Below, in pieces: positions 42,501 to 51,563 of a stretch of DNA of 64,000 nucleotides (the first letter of the stretch is position 1; each line of letters opens with the position of its first letter). Both the position numbers and the translations under genes were made by a program. Under the pieces are notes generated by a model. The model was not told the DNA's origin and made no database searches. It was given only the letters and a program-made list of their open reading frames with translations. Source of the stretch: Bacteroidales bacterium (GTDB lineage: Bacteria > Bacteroidota > Bacteroidia > Bacteroidales > Bacteroidaceae); NCBI GenBank assembly GCA_015654535.1, contig JAATGU010000094.1, forward strand, positions 1 to 64,000, read 5' to 3'.

Positions 42501-45500
42501 CAACAACTTGCTCTTTCCAACCATTGGCCTGATTGTATGTAATAGCTGTTTTTTGAGTAAATATGGAAGCATCGTCCGGATGCTTCTGTATCCGTGTAAT
42601 CAGTTGAGGTTTGTAGGAATTTCCAGCTAAGACATAGTCTCCATATCGTACGGTTTTATACATGCTTCCCCCGAAATCGGTTGTTTCTTCCTCCGGATAG
42701 CCGTACGTGGCATTGACCTGATAAGTAGTGGTAACCGTATTTCCATCCAGATCCTTTTCCGTCTTGGAAGACGGATAAGCAAAATACTTCTTCGCGCCTT
42801 TATCCACAACGGTCAATGTGACGTTTGTTTCGGCCGTTGCCCCGTCCACGGTCGTTTTCGTATAGGTTTGGAAAGGGATGTAGAACGAGGTATTCCATGC
42901 TTTAACACCCGATTCGATCACCGTGCCAAGCGTGGTGTTACTGGTTGTTTGCGATGTCATGCCCAACAGGCCTTTGCCCTGAAGGTGTACTTTCAGCCCG
43001 CTGTATTGATAGTTGGTGGTCACGCTTCCGGCAGCTCCGTTGTTAGCCGTAACGGTTTTTACGGCATGGATAGGCAGAGTGTAATCCGCCATGGGATAAG
43101 TGCTTCCGGTACCTTTGGTGTAGATGCCTCCATTGACGAACGATGCATAAGTAATGCTTGTTGTGCTGCCGTAGCCATCGGTCACGGATGTTACCTTACC
43201 TCTGTCGGCATTGAAACTTGTGTTTCGGTATAAATGCCATGAGGGATCACTATCGGCATTTGTACTGCTATAACAATTGTATCCGTAGTTCATCAATTCA
43301 AGCTGCCCGTCACCGTTGAAATCACCCAACATGTAACGCGATGAAAGGCCGTCCTCCTCTCGATTGGAAGTTGCCACACTCACCTGAGTAAGCGCACTTC
43401 CACTCGAACGCATCCAATAGGTGTAGGTACTGCTGAACTTACCCCAAGTACTGAATAAGTCTTTCTTCTTTGTGTACATTGATTTTCTTATTACCACATC
43501 CGATTTGCCGTCGAAATCAAAATCATATACGAGACAATCAAACTTGCCGTTATCCTTGTCCGTAAAATCCTGATCGTAAATATCCAATGTACATACCTGA
43601 GTTTTGGAAAAAGTCCCGTTTCCGTTATTCAGGGCAAAATACCATTTGTTGTCTCCAGTGGCATCCATCAGAAAATCCGATAGCCCGTCGCCATTGAAAT
43701 CTCCCTGACGAATCATCCACACATTACCGATATTGGTTCCTATTGTTTTTTTGCTATCCGAAAGGGTGGAACTGGATATTCCGTTGCCTTGATTCCAGAA
43801 AATAGTGTATCCGCCATCGTAAAATACCAGAACGTCAGTTAATCCGTCACCATTGAAGTCGGAAGCAAACATATTTTCCGGTTTGGAAGGCAGAGTGAGA
43901 TCAAAGGAAGCACTATACAAAGTTTTACTTTGGTCTAATCCAAAAATAGAACAAGGATATTTGTTTGAGCTCTGTCCTTTTTCCATGAAAACAATATCAC
44001 TCTTTCCGTCATTATTAAAATCACCTGTAGAGTACGAAGGCATCTCGCTACTGTATTTCAAATTATAACGTACAACATTGTTGTTCAGGATTCCGCCGAT
44101 AAATTTATATTCCACCGCTTTATAATTTATATCTGAAATAATGGAAACATTTGGAATCAATAATTCGTTAATGCCATCTCCATCAAAGTCAAGCACGGAA
44201 GTTCCACCTTTTTGCTCTGTCCAATCTCCCAAATGGAAACTTGCTCCTAAAGAATAATTAGTACCACTGGTATATTGAATGTTTCCGTTGGCATCCAATG
44301 AAGCCCAATACACATAACCATAGGTATCATAAGTAAATGAGTTTGATCCTGCTGGAATTTCAACCGGGGATATTCCCACCATATCCGTTAATCCATCACC
44401 GTTTAAGTCGGCGGAAACAAATTGTTGATTGGAAAATGCGACCGATGGATAAGATGATGCCGAATTCACAGTCGGTTGGCTAACCGATTGAGCAAAAGAC
44501 GGCAAGAACAACCAGTTTAATTTAATCGGCTTCAACGCTTCGCCGGCACCGTTCTTTGTTTGCACACTTGTCAGGCGGGAAAATTTAGTGTAGGAACCGT
44601 CATTAGTCACATCGTATTGCATTTCGTAACTGCGGTACGTGCTACTTCCTGATTTGCTTGTAATGGTTTTCAGGCGGTAGATCATATTGCCTTTTACACT
44701 TTCTTCTAACACATAAGACTGGTCATTGTCGACCCGGTTTTCGTAGCCAAAAATGACGGTGTTTTGCAAACTGTTGGCCTCATTCTTGTTGCTTCCGTAA
44801 GTAATAGTAGACGGATAAATAACGTAGTTTATATTACTGTAACTGTAAGTCATGTAATTGCCTAAGGGATCTTCCGCATAGTTGATATACCAAGCATTGA
44901 TTCTAGGCGAACCGTTGAAGGTATAGCTTTGGCAAGCCGAAGAGGTATTGCCATAGTAGTATTTCATTCCATTGGCTGATTGAACTTCAAACCATGTATT
45001 GGCTGTTGTCGTATTGTATGTCCCATGAACGATTACTTTTGTAAAAGGATCGGATTCCGAATAATAGATAGCTCCTTCCTGCCCGGCCGTGCCCGAAACA
45101 TAAATCAAGCGTTGTCCGTCCAGCAAATAAGCCTCATCTGCCAGGTGAGTCAAACTCTTGGCTGTACCATCATGGTAGATGTCTTTCGGTGCCCGCGTGA
45201 TAACCGAAAATCCGGACAAATTACATCCCCAACCAACTATCCCATTTCCAGACTGACTGTTATAAACAATAGCCGACGACGGCTGCATGCCGCCTACTCC
45301 AGGCGGAACTTCAATGGGAATGGAATAAGTAGCTCCGCCTGTAGGCGACACATTCAATGTTCCTCCGGGAGAACCTACGGCTTCCGGTTCCGAACTGTAA
45401 CTATTGGGAATATCCGGGTAATCAAAATCTTCGGCAGCATAACCAGTAATGTTAGTGGTAATAATGCCTGTACCAGCATAGGCTTCTGACACGATATAAT

Positions 45501-46308
45501 AAGTGCCCGGATCCAATGTTTTTTGTATAAATGAATGAAGAGTAGAGGTAGCGCATGCGCCGTCACCGGAATAATCATCGTTATAGGTAATGGTATTACC
45601 CGATGCATCCAGCAGGAACATATATGTATCAATTAACGAACCACAATGCGACATAGTTACCTGCATTTTCCGATTAAGCGTGAATTTATAAAAAATATCA
45701 TTGGGGCTACGCGTTGTATGCTGATTGGTGAAATTGGCTGTGTTTTGCGTATTGGAATATTCAAAACTGTTGCCATAAGTTCCAACTATAACGGGGTCTT
45801 GCATACTGTCTCCCGGCAGATACAAAACCGTACCGGAAATCTGAGTCAAGATAACTCCGTTCTGACTGAATCCTTCCGACACAATATAGTAAGTACCGGC
45901 ATCCAGCTCCTTCTTTAAATAGGAATGAAGGCTGGAACTGCAAGCTCCTGTTCCAGAATAGTCATCATTATATGTAATCAGGTTTCCCGACGCATCTAAT
46001 AAACTCAGATACGTATCCGAGAGTGTCGATCCGCAATGAGATATGGTTACTTCCATTTTTTTGTTCAAGGTAAACCTGTAATACACATCATTCGGAGTAC
46101 GCTTGGTATAGTCGTTGGTGAAATTGCTTGTGTTCTGCGAATTGGAATAACTAAACGCCGAACTGAACGTGCCGACAACAATCGGATTGGATTGGGTATT
46201 CCCCGTCTGCCCATACGTATTCACCGTAGCACAAACAAGCAGTAGCAATATGCATATAATCGGCAAAGTATAGGTTTGTTTTCGAAAATTGAGTAGTTTT
46301 ATATTCAT
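39508..46308 (-). CDS. SpvB/RHS-repeat polymorphic toxin with HExxH tip
   Basis: Exported giant of 2266 residues. A signal peptide (about 1-34) precedes two tandem copies of a pre-peptidase-like beta domain (about 35-165 and 170-305; NDYTKRTPNDVYYRFTLN versus NQHTTRSPNDIFYKFTLN). An SpvB-type domain follows (ATYSIPIEVPPGVGGMQPSS). Then come FG-GAP/VCBS repeats (SADLNGDGLTDMVG, FNGDGLTDVLVF) and a long stretch of YD/RHS repeats (YDAAGRLTRQEDSRGK, YDNLDRLTSVKEG). The core motif YDPILGRFLSPDP lies near 1962. The variable tip (about 2003-2266) carries HEYGH (2129-2133) and EQDANRRA about 40 residues later, the layout of a zinc metallopeptidase. The repeats should form a closed shell around the tip. 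The composition is visibly GC-richer than its neighbours. Confidence 0.9.
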   Translation of the reverse strand: MNIKLLNFRKQTYTLPIICILLLLVCATVNTYGQTGNTQSNPIVVGTFSSAFSYSNSQNTSNFTNDYTKRTPNDVYYRFTLNKKMEVTISHCGSTLSDTYLSLLDASGNLITYNDDYSGTGACSSSLHSYLKKELDAGTYYIVSEGFSQNGVILTQISGTVLYLPGDSMQDPVIVGTYGNSFEYSNTQNTANFTNQHTTRSPNDIFYKFTLNRKMQVTMSHCGSLIDTYMFLLDASGNTITYNDDYSGDGACATSTLHSFIQKTLDPGTYYIVSEAYAGTGIITTNITGYAAEDFDYPDIPNSYSSEPEAVGSPGGTLNVSPTGGATYSIPIEVPPGVGGMQPSSAIVYNSQSGNGIVGWGCNLSGFSVITRAPKDIYHDGTAKSLTHLADEAYLLDGQRLIYVSGTAGQEGAIYYSESDPFTKVIVHGTYNTTTANTWFEVQSANGMKYYYGNTSSACQSYTFNGSPRINAWYINYAEDPLGNYMTYSYSNINYVIYPSTITYGSNKNEANSLQNTVIFGYENRVDNDQSYVLEESVKGNMIYRLKTITSKSGSSTYRSYEMQYDVTNDGSYTKFSRLTSVQTKNGAGEALKPIKLNWLFLPSFAQSVSQPTVNSASSYPSVAFSNQQFVSADLNGDGLTDMVGISPVEIPAGSNSFTYDTYGYVYWASLDANGNIQYTSGTNYSLGASFHLGDWTEQKGGTSVLDFDGDGINELLIPNVSIISDINYKAVEYKFIGGILNNNVVRYNLKYSSEMPSYSTGDFNNDGKSDIVFMEKGQSSNKYPCSIFGLDQSKTLYSASFDLTLPSKPENMFASDFNGDGLTDVLVFYDGGYTIFWNQGNGISSSTLSDSKKTIGTNIGNVWMIRQGDFNGDGLSDFLMDATGDNKWYFALNNGNGTFSKTQVCTLDIYDQDFTDKDNGKFDCLVYDFDFDGKSDVVIRKSMYTKKKDLFSTWGKFSSTYTYWMRSSGSALTQVSVATSNREEDGLSSRYMLGDFNGDGQLELMNYGYNCYSSTNADSDPSWHLYRNTSFNADRGKVTSVTDGYGSTTSITYASFVNGGIYTKGTGSTYPMADYTLPIHAVKTVTANNGAAGSVTTNYQYSGLKVHLQGKGLLGMTSQTTSNTTLGTVIESGVKAWNTSFYIPFQTYTKTTVDGATAETNVTLTVVDKGAKKYFAYPSSKTEKDLDGNTVTTTYQVNATYGYPEEETTDFGGSMYKTVRYGDYVLAGNSYKPQLITRIQKHPDDASIFTQKTAITYNQANGWKEQVVDNYGSSMPSTANYTCDSFGNVLTSVTSGSGIKPVTKYVDYDATKRFVVKNYTSPESSVSTFTYDNWGNVLTEKDESDPSYPLTTTHTYDNWGNRTSTLLPDGRKTTFSRGWNNKSGKRYFTLVQGTGQPWVKTWYDNQGREVLVESIGEKGLNIQKTTAYNDKVQVTQKQSQTGNLTTTESFTYDGRGRVSTQSNSAGQSTSYSYGNRTVSTTTNGRTYTKTYDAWGGLKLVTDPVATITYACTSLGKPKTVTAEGAVFSMTYDDTGTQRTLTDPNAGTITYNYDAAGRLTRQEDSRGKVTVNEYDDLGRLTTSTVDGVVTTYAYGTSGNELLRLVKEQTGNNYQEYAYDTYGRTTSEKRQIEGSGSFEFTYGYNAQGQLSRITYPGSLAVNKQYDAYGNLEKVSTDAQTLWELAGATGTVTITRLGGTLTTAETRNSQGLLTNLKTLKGTGVLHNMDFVFDGATGNLTSRSGMLDQAETFTYDNLDRLTSVKEGSTDVMQMDYATNGNLSSKTGVGAYTYLASKPHAVGGVENSGNLISQSTQSTTFNAFGKIQTITDTKSGYRLDFTYGPDQERWKTVLKQNDVSIKTSIFAGDYEQITKDGVTSRLYYLEGGAIYVKQDNVDDKIYYSCADNLGSIVKLVDGNGTEVFKASYDVWGKQTITNNTFAFHRGYTGHEHLPEFDLINMNGRLYDPILGRFLSPDPFVQMSDFSQNFNRYSYCLNNPLKYTDPNGEFIFGYTFGFFKGLFNGKNPFETGWQGGVNEVKIFGGLFASDSNKSFLGRLWEVTSRFTWQLPQTLVGYNWAQFSNYAGQVDQVDYWGGATVTSGRNWGKTAVTLGSYIVGNREIAADPNNPLFQHEYGHYLQSQSMGWGYLPRVGIPSLMSADKNGNKHRYQPFEQDANRRAFLYFNEHVDGFYQTEKQYNENIKSGVQQGWNFWKNPLDVNHTATRNTYYDYNNSETIDLINNSLTLHAKWYDTASWLIGSVGVVSIGIAN

Positions 46309-46330
46309 ACTCTTATATTTTTTGGTTATT

Positions 46331-46756
46331 TTACTTCTTAATTATTTTCCAGGTCGATACATTTTCCCCCAGATGTATTTTTAAGAGATATACACCGACT
46401 GCTTTGTCGCTTAAGTCAAATTCAATTCTTCTCTCGGAATTAATCTCTTTCTTTTCCAAAAGCCCTCCCTTTATATCATATAAGTAAAATTTTCCCGATA
46501 CTTTATCAGAAACATTAATGATTTCTACTGCAAATTGACCATCTGTGGGGTTCGGGTAGATTTTTATGATTTGTTCACCCAATTCCTCCTTAAAATATCC
46601 GGGGTCTTCTGCTTGCGCAGACTTGGTTAGTATAATTGTTCTTTCTACACGGTTTCCCGCATTGTCGTAGGCATACACAATTTTGCTTTGCGCCTTGGCT
46701 CCAATTGCAAAAGATGCAGTAAGCAGGCAAGTCAATAGAATTTGTTTGTTAATCAT
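46331..46756 (-). CDS. Small exported protein with YD motif and T9SS sorting domain
   Basis: A 141-residue protein: signal peptide of about 22 residues (ASFAIGAKAQS), one RHS-like YD motif (IVYAYDNAGNRVERTIIL) and a type A C-terminal sorting domain of the type IX secretion system (IKIYPNPTDGQFAVEI, FYLYDIKGGLLEKKEI, VGVYLLKIHLGENVSTWKI, KK end). The frame is open from 46885, but the signal peptide requires the ATG at 46756. It lies 22 bases before the RHS gene and is probably co-transcribed. It may be an adaptor or surface anchor for the RHS protein (inference). Confidence 0.83.
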   Translation of the reverse strand: MINKQILLTCLLTASFAIGAKAQSKIVYAYDNAGNRVERTIILTKSAQAEDPGYFKEELGEQIIKIYPNPTDGQFAVEIINVSDKVSGKFYLYDIKGGLLEKKEINSERRIEFDLSDKAVGVYLLKIHLGENVSTWKIIKK

Positions 46757-47245
46757 AATGTTAAACTTTTTTTTGATGAATATAGCGCTACCGTCAACAT
46801 TTCGACATATAAAAAAGAATCTCAGGGAGAGTGTATTATTACTTGTTAAACTAACCACAACTCTATGATATAAATCCCTAACCATTAATTTATTATAGTC
46901 TTCCTGGGGAGTTGATTTGATAACGATGCAAAGTTAAAGAAGAATATAGGTAAAATTATCATAAAATAGGTAACAAAACGCATTTTATATATATCTAATT
47001 ATCAATATATTACAATTAAAATAGCATTTAAAGGGTAACAAAAAAGCTTTTATCCCATATTTAGAAACTGTTTTTATTTAGTAAAAATGGTTTATCATTA
47101 GGTCGTATGAGTGGATCTTGTTATTTCCACTTTACCTGATGTCAGATCAGCCAAGTGCTTATCAATTAAAAAAAAGTGGAATATAAGAAAGTTCGAAAGG
47201 ATACAAAACAATTATACGATTTTCCGCTATAGTAAAATTCACTAA
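46757..47245. other. AT-rich upstream region of the RHS operon
   Basis: About 490 bases without a supported gene. It holds the -7 element of the RHS operon at 46929-46936 and long AT-rich stretches. An open frame extends the small T9SS-domain gene upstream to 46885, but it lacks protein-like features. Confidence 0.5.
46929..46936 (-). promoter_or_regulatory. -7 element of the RHS operon
   Basis: TAACTTTG on the minus strand, an exact match, 173 bases before the start codon at 46756. No -33 element is clear. Confidence 0.45.
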
Positions 47246-47279
47246 AAAAGGCATCCCAATATACACTGGAATGCCTTTT
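47246..47279 (-). terminator. Terminator of the acyl-CoA ligase unit
   Basis: AAAAGGCATCCCA pairs with TGGAATGCCTTTT around an 8-base loop. On the minus strand it runs into TTTTTTAG. It starts 21 bases past the stop codon of the ligase gene. Confidence 0.88.
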
Positions 47280-47299
47280 CGAATATTAATTAAATTCAA

Positions 47300-48958
47300 T
47301 TACTTCTTAGCATCGTTATCACGAATCTCCACGCGACGAATCTTTCCACTAATGGTTTTAGGTAATTCATCCACAAACTCAATCAAACGAGGATATTTGT
47401 AGGGAGCTGTTACTTTCTTCACATGATTCTGAAGCTCTTTAGCTAACTCCTCCCCTGCTCTGTCTTTATATTCTTTTGAAAGAATGACAGTCGCTTTGAC
47501 TATCTGTCCACGAATCTCGTCGGGAACACCAGTAATAGCACATTCTACCACAGCTGGGTGAGTCATCAATGCACTTTCCACTTCAAAAGGTCCTATACGA
47601 TAGCCTGAACTTTTAATCACATCATCCGCACGGCCTACAAACCATAAATAACCATCCTGATCTCTCCAAGCTAAGTCACCGGTGAAATACATATTATCAT
47701 GATAAGCTTCGTTAGTCAGCTCTTCATTTCTGTAATATCTTTCACTCAGTCCCACTGGAAAACCTTTGTCCATGCGAAGTACTATTTGTCCTTGCTCTCC
47801 ATCTTCGGCAGAACGTCCGTCGGGAGTAAGTAAATCAACTTCATAATTAGGACTCGGCACTCCCATACTTCCTGGTTTAGGCTCCATCCAAGGAGAAGTA
47901 AAAACCACAAGAGTAGTTTCGCTTTGTCCGTAACCTTCGCGAAGTTTGATTCCAGTTAGCTGATGGAATTGTTCATAAACCGCCGGGTTGAGAGCTTCCC
48001 CGGCAATGGTGCAATATTCCAAAGAAGAAAGATCGTATTTGGTTAAATCTTCCCGAATCAAAAAACGGAAGATAGTGGGAGGCGCACAAAGAGAGGTTAT
48101 ATGGTATTCGTGTATTTTTTCCAAGATGGCTGAAGGAGTGAATTTCTCATGATCGTATACAAAAACAGCCGCTCCTACAATCCACTGTCCGTAAAGTTTA
48201 CCCCAAAGAGCCTTTAACCAACCGGTATCGGCAATGGTTAAATGCAGACTTCCTTCATGAAGATTATGCCAATATTTGGCGGTGATAATATGTCCTAGTG
48301 GATAAACAAAGTTATGCGCCACCATTTTAGGATTACCCGTTGTACCGGAAGTAAAACTAATCAGCATAATATCTTCATTATCGTTCACATGGGCAGGGCG
48401 AACAAATGGTGCCGCATTTTCTATTCCTTTATGGAAGTCTTCCCAACCTTCGGGGATATTAGGGCCGATGGATATGCGATGCACCATTGTTGGAGATTCC
48501 GGCATAGCATCATTGATGTGACCAAGAATTAGTTCGTCTCCATCTGCCACAATCGTCATTATATCGGCTGCATTATTACGATAGACGATATCTTTTTTCG
48601 TAAGCAAGTGAGTAGCGGGAATAATGATTGCTCCGATCTTATGAAGAGCGATAATAGTCAACCAAAACTCATATCTACGTTTGAGAATCACCATTACTTT
48701 ATCGTCTTTTTTAATTCCCAACGAAAGGAAGTAAGAAGCCGTTTTGTCCGTCAACTTTTTCATCTCAGCAAAAGTAAAACGACGGCAATCACCTTGATCA
48801 TTGGTCCATAACAAAGCCAATTTATCAGGTTGTTCGGCAGCCCAAACGTCTACCACATCATAAGCAAAGTTAAAGTTCGCAGGTACTTTTAACTTATAAT
48901 TCTTCTCAAAGTCTTCCTGTGAAGTAAACTCTGTTTTTTCTAAAAATCTTTCAATCAT
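47300..48958 (-). CDS. AMP-forming acyl-CoA synthetase
   Basis: A 552-residue adenylate-forming ligase that activates a carboxylic acid to its CoA thioester. The P-loop signature is LISFTSGTTGNPKMV. Further landmarks are REGYGQSETTLVV, YFTGDLAWRDQDGYLWFVGR and SSGYRIGPFEVE, and the lysine of the C-terminal domain is in LPKTISGKIRR. It is shorter than Acs (about 650) and of the size of medium-chain or small-acid acyl-CoA synthetases. The substrate is not decided by sequence. The gene follows an XRE-cupin regulator by 56 bases, a pairing common in Bacteroides. Confidence 0.88.
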   Translation of the reverse strand: MIERFLEKTEFTSQEDFEKNYKLKVPANFNFAYDVVDVWAAEQPDKLALLWTNDQGDCRRFTFAEMKKLTDKTASYFLSLGIKKDDKVMVILKRRYEFWLTIIALHKIGAIIIPATHLLTKKDIVYRNNAADIMTIVADGDELILGHINDAMPESPTMVHRISIGPNIPEGWEDFHKGIENAAPFVRPAHVNDNEDIMLISFTSGTTGNPKMVAHNFVYPLGHIITAKYWHNLHEGSLHLTIADTGWLKALWGKLYGQWIVGAAVFVYDHEKFTPSAILEKIHEYHITSLCAPPTIFRFLIREDLTKYDLSSLEYCTIAGEALNPAVYEQFHQLTGIKLREGYGQSETTLVVFTSPWMEPKPGSMGVPSPNYEVDLLTPDGRSAEDGEQGQIVLRMDKGFPVGLSERYYRNEELTNEAYHDNMYFTGDLAWRDQDGYLWFVGRADDVIKSSGYRIGPFEVESALMTHPAVVECAITGVPDEIRGQIVKATVILSKEYKDRAGEELAKELQNHVKKVTAPYKYPRLIEFVDELPKTISGKIRRVEIRDNDAKK

Positions 48959-49014
48959 AATTTTAATTGATTATTCGTTGGTATACCGGTCTATTTATAA
49001 ATAAATGACATCAT

Positions 49015-49569
49015 TTAGACAATGACTGCCAAGAATTTAACCGATTTACCATCCAGTGCTTTCATTCCATGAGGCTGTTTTGAATCAAAATAGATACTAT
49101 CACCTTCATTTAATATCAGTTCCTTTCCATTGATATTCATCAACATACGACCTGAAATAACAATATTAAATTCTTGTCCGGTGTGTGAATTATAATGTAG
49201 CGGAGCACTGTCATCTTTTGGTTCCACCGTTACAATAAAAGGATCCGCCTTGCGGTTCATAAAGCCAGCTGCCAAAGACTGATATTTATATGCTTTTGTA
49301 CGTTCAATAGAAGTACCCATTCCAGAGCGGGTGAGGAAATAAGAACTCATTTTAGGTTCTTCACCAAACATCAACGCATCCATTTCCACTCCATATTTTC
49401 GGGCAATTTTTTGTAACATGCTTACAGAGATATCAGCATTTCCACTTTCTGCATGACGATACTCTTCGACAGAAAATTCACAAGCTTTGGCAACATCTTC
49501 CGCTGTCAGTTCAAGCACTTCACGCAAGCCGCGCAAACGTTCCGCAATTTGTTTTATTTGTTCATTCAT
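49015..49569 (-). CDS. XRE-family regulator with cupin domain
   Basis: A 184-residue regulator. The helix-turn-helix covers about 7-60 (LRGLREVLELTAEDVAKACEF, VSMLQKIARKYGVEMDALMF) and a cupin barrel covers about 105-180 (HYNSHTGQEFNIVISGRM, LNEGDSIYFDSKQPHGMKAL). Such proteins usually sense a small ligand through the cupin and control neighbouring genes. It starts 11 bases behind proC and precedes the acyl-CoA ligase gene, which is its likely target. Confidence 0.92.
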   Translation of the reverse strand: MNEQIKQIAERLRGLREVLELTAEDVAKACEFSVEEYRHAESGNADISVSMLQKIARKYGVEMDALMFGEEPKMSSYFLTRSGMGTSIERTKAYKYQSLAAGFMNRKADPFIVTVEPKDDSAPLHYNSHTGQEFNIVISGRMLMNINGKELILNEGDSIYFDSKQPHGMKALDGKSVKFLAVIV

Positions 49570-49580
49570 AATTGTAAATA

Positions 49581-50354
49581 TTATCTGCTTGCTTTCATTG
49601 CCCGAATAATTGCCGAGCTGAAACCAGCATGTTCAAGTTCATTCAAGCCTTTAATAGTGATACCACCCGGAGTCGTTACTTTATCTATTTCAATGGCAGG
49701 ATGAGTATCATTCTGTAACAACAATTCGGCAGCTCCCTTTACTGATTGAGCGACCATTTTTTGAGCATCTTTAGGATAAATTCCCATTTCTACTCCTGCT
49801 TCAACCGCAGCATGGATATATTTCAGCACATAAGCAATGCCACAAGAAGTAAGTGCGGTTGCAGCAGTCATTTGGGATTCAGGAATTTTCATTGCCAATC
49901 CCATCTCATTAAATAGGTCAAGCAATAGTTGTTCCTGTTCTTTAGATGCGTTGTGAGAGGCTATTAAGGTAGTACTTTCAAGAAGAGAAATAGCAGTATT
50001 GGGGATTACCCGGAAAATAGTGGCAGATTCGCCGAGGATATTACAATAGTCGGCAAAAGTGATGCCAGAAGCAACCGAAACAATCATCTGCTTCTTTATA
50101 TCAATTCTGATATCCTCCAACACAGACTTTATAAGCCAAGGTTTAACAGCTAAAACAATGGCATCAACATTGTCTATTGCCGCCTGATTGCTATTTGTGA
50201 CATTGAGCTCAGGATTAAATGCTTTCAAAGCATCTAGTTTACCATCGGTTGGGTTGGCTACTGTAATATCTGATGCATTAATCTTAGTTCCTTTTGCCAG
50301 TCCACGGGCAATAGCACCACCCATATTACCAGCTCCTATAATTGCTATTTTCAT
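49581..50354 (-). CDS. proC: Pyrroline-5-carboxylate reductase
   Basis: Last step of proline synthesis: NAD(P)H-dependent reduction of pyrroline-5-carboxylate. The 257 residues carry the Rossmann start IAIIGAGNMGGAIARGL, the VLAVKPWLI segment and the family signature TTPGGITIKGLNELEHAGF near the C-terminus, plus the substrate loop ATALTSCGIAYV. It has its own -7 box, so it need not depend on the arginine operon upstream. Confidence 0.96.
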   Translation of the reverse strand: MKIAIIGAGNMGGAIARGLAKGTKINASDITVANPTDGKLDALKAFNPELNVTNSNQAAIDNVDAIVLAVKPWLIKSVLEDIRIDIKKQMIVSVASGITFADYCNILGESATIFRVIPNTAISLLESTTLIASHNASKEQEQLLLDLFNEMGLAMKIPESQMTAATALTSCGIAYVLKYIHAAVEAGVEMGIYPKDAQKMVAQSVKGAAELLLQNDTHPAIEIDKVTTPGGITIKGLNELEHAGFSSAIIRAMKASR

Positions 50355-50389
50355 CTCTTCTTAAGTTTAACCTTTCAAGTTATATGCGG

Positions 50390-50397
50390 CAAAGATA
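50390..50397 (-). promoter_or_regulatory. -7 element for proC
   Basis: TATCTTTG on the minus strand, an exact match, 36 bases before the proC start codon. Confidence 0.5.
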
Positions 50398-50421
50398 AAG
50401 GTAAATAAACAGATAATGCCC

Positions 50422-51546
50422 TTATAAAAGAACTTTTTTCAGTCTGAGTATAAATTCATCAGCCTCAGCCATAGTGAGACAAAGGGGAGGAAGAAGTCGA
50501 ATCACATGAGTGCCGCTCACTCCGGTAAATACTTTTTGCTCAAAAAGAAGTCGGCTTCGAATTTCTTTAATCGGTTCGGCAAACTCCATACCAATCATCA
50601 ATCCCTCTCCTCGAAGTTCTTTAATCTGAGGAAATTGCTTCAATTCATTCATTAGATGAGCACCAACTTTTGCCGCATTCTCTATTAAATGTTCTTCCTG
50701 CATTACGTCCAGCACAGCAAGCGCTGCTGAACAAGCAAGATGATTTCCTCCAAAGGTGGTGCCAAGCATTCCATAAACAGGGATAAACATCGGGCTAATC
50801 AAAACTCCCGCCATTGGGAAACCATTGCCAATGCCTTTAGCCACGGTGATAATATCGGGACGAATGCCCGCATATTGGTGAGCAAAGAACTTTCCACTAC
50901 GTCCGTAACCTGACTGAATTTCATCAAGAATAAGAATTGTGCCGGTTTGAGTACAGGCCTCACGAAGTTCCTGCATAAATTTATTATCAGGAATCTTAAT
51001 GCCTCCTACTCCCTGAATTCCTTCAATAATAACCGCGCATACATCTCCTTTTTCTAACTCAGTGCGTACGCCATCAATATCATTGAGAGCCAGATAAGTA
51101 ACATCAATAGACGCATTTATCGGAGCAATGATCTTAGGATTATCCGTTACCCGTACAGCTGCGGAAGTTCGGCCATGAAAACTCTTTAAGAAAGAGACCA
51201 TCCGCTTACGTCCATTATGAAAAGACGCAAGTTTTAAAGCGTTCTCATTTGCTTCCGCTCCGGTGTTTATAAGAAATAGCGAATAATCCTTGTAACCGGA
51301 CATTTCACCTAAACGTTCTGCCACCTGTTGCTGTAACTTATTGACCACCGAGTTTGAGTAAAAGCCCAGTTGAGAGAGTTGATGATTGATCATCTCCACA
51401 TAATGAGGATGGGAATGACCAATAGAAATCACCGCGTGACCACCATAAAGGTCTAAATATTCATTCCCTTTATCATCCCATACTTTGCATCCTTTTCCTT
51501 TTACGACATTTATATCGAATAAAGGATATACATCAAATAGTTTCAT
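50422..51546 (-). CDS. argD: Acyl-ornithine aminotransferase
   Basis: PLP enzyme of class III, 374 residues. It transfers an amino group to the acylated glutamate semialdehyde in arginine synthesis. Motifs are DLYGGHAVISIGHSHP, NTGAEANENALKLA, LILDEIQSGYGRSGKFFAH, the cofactor lysine in TVAKGIGNGFPM and GTTFGGNHLAC. Given the succinyl-type transcarbamylase at 20920, the acyl group is probably succinyl. The gene begins 17 bases after argC. Confidence 0.94.
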   Translation of the reverse strand: MKLFDVYPLFDINVVKGKGCKVWDDKGNEYLDLYGGHAVISIGHSHPHYVEMINHQLSQLGFYSNSVVNKLQQQVAERLGEMSGYKDYSLFLINTGAEANENALKLASFHNGRKRMVSFLKSFHGRTSAAVRVTDNPKIIAPINASIDVTYLALNDIDGVRTELEKGDVCAVIIEGIQGVGGIKIPDNKFMQELREACTQTGTILILDEIQSGYGRSGKFFAHQYAGIRPDIITVAKGIGNGFPMAGVLISPMFIPVYGMLGTTFGGNHLACSAALAVLDVMQEEHLIENAAKVGAHLMNELKQFPQIKELRGEGLMIGMEFAEPIKEIRSRLLFEQKVFTGVSGTHVIRLLPPLCLTMAEADEFILRLKKVLL

Positions 51547-51563
51547 TTCTTTTGTTGGTTGTT

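Noticed and set aside
46757..46885. Longer start for the T9SS-domain protein
   Set aside because: The added 43 residues would bury the signal peptide inside the protein. The ATG at 46756 gives a normal export signal.
37120..47245. Insertion sequence or integrative element as cause of the toxin locus
   Set aside because: No transposase, integrase or flanking target-site duplication could be recognised. The RHS scars are better explained by recombination within the locus.
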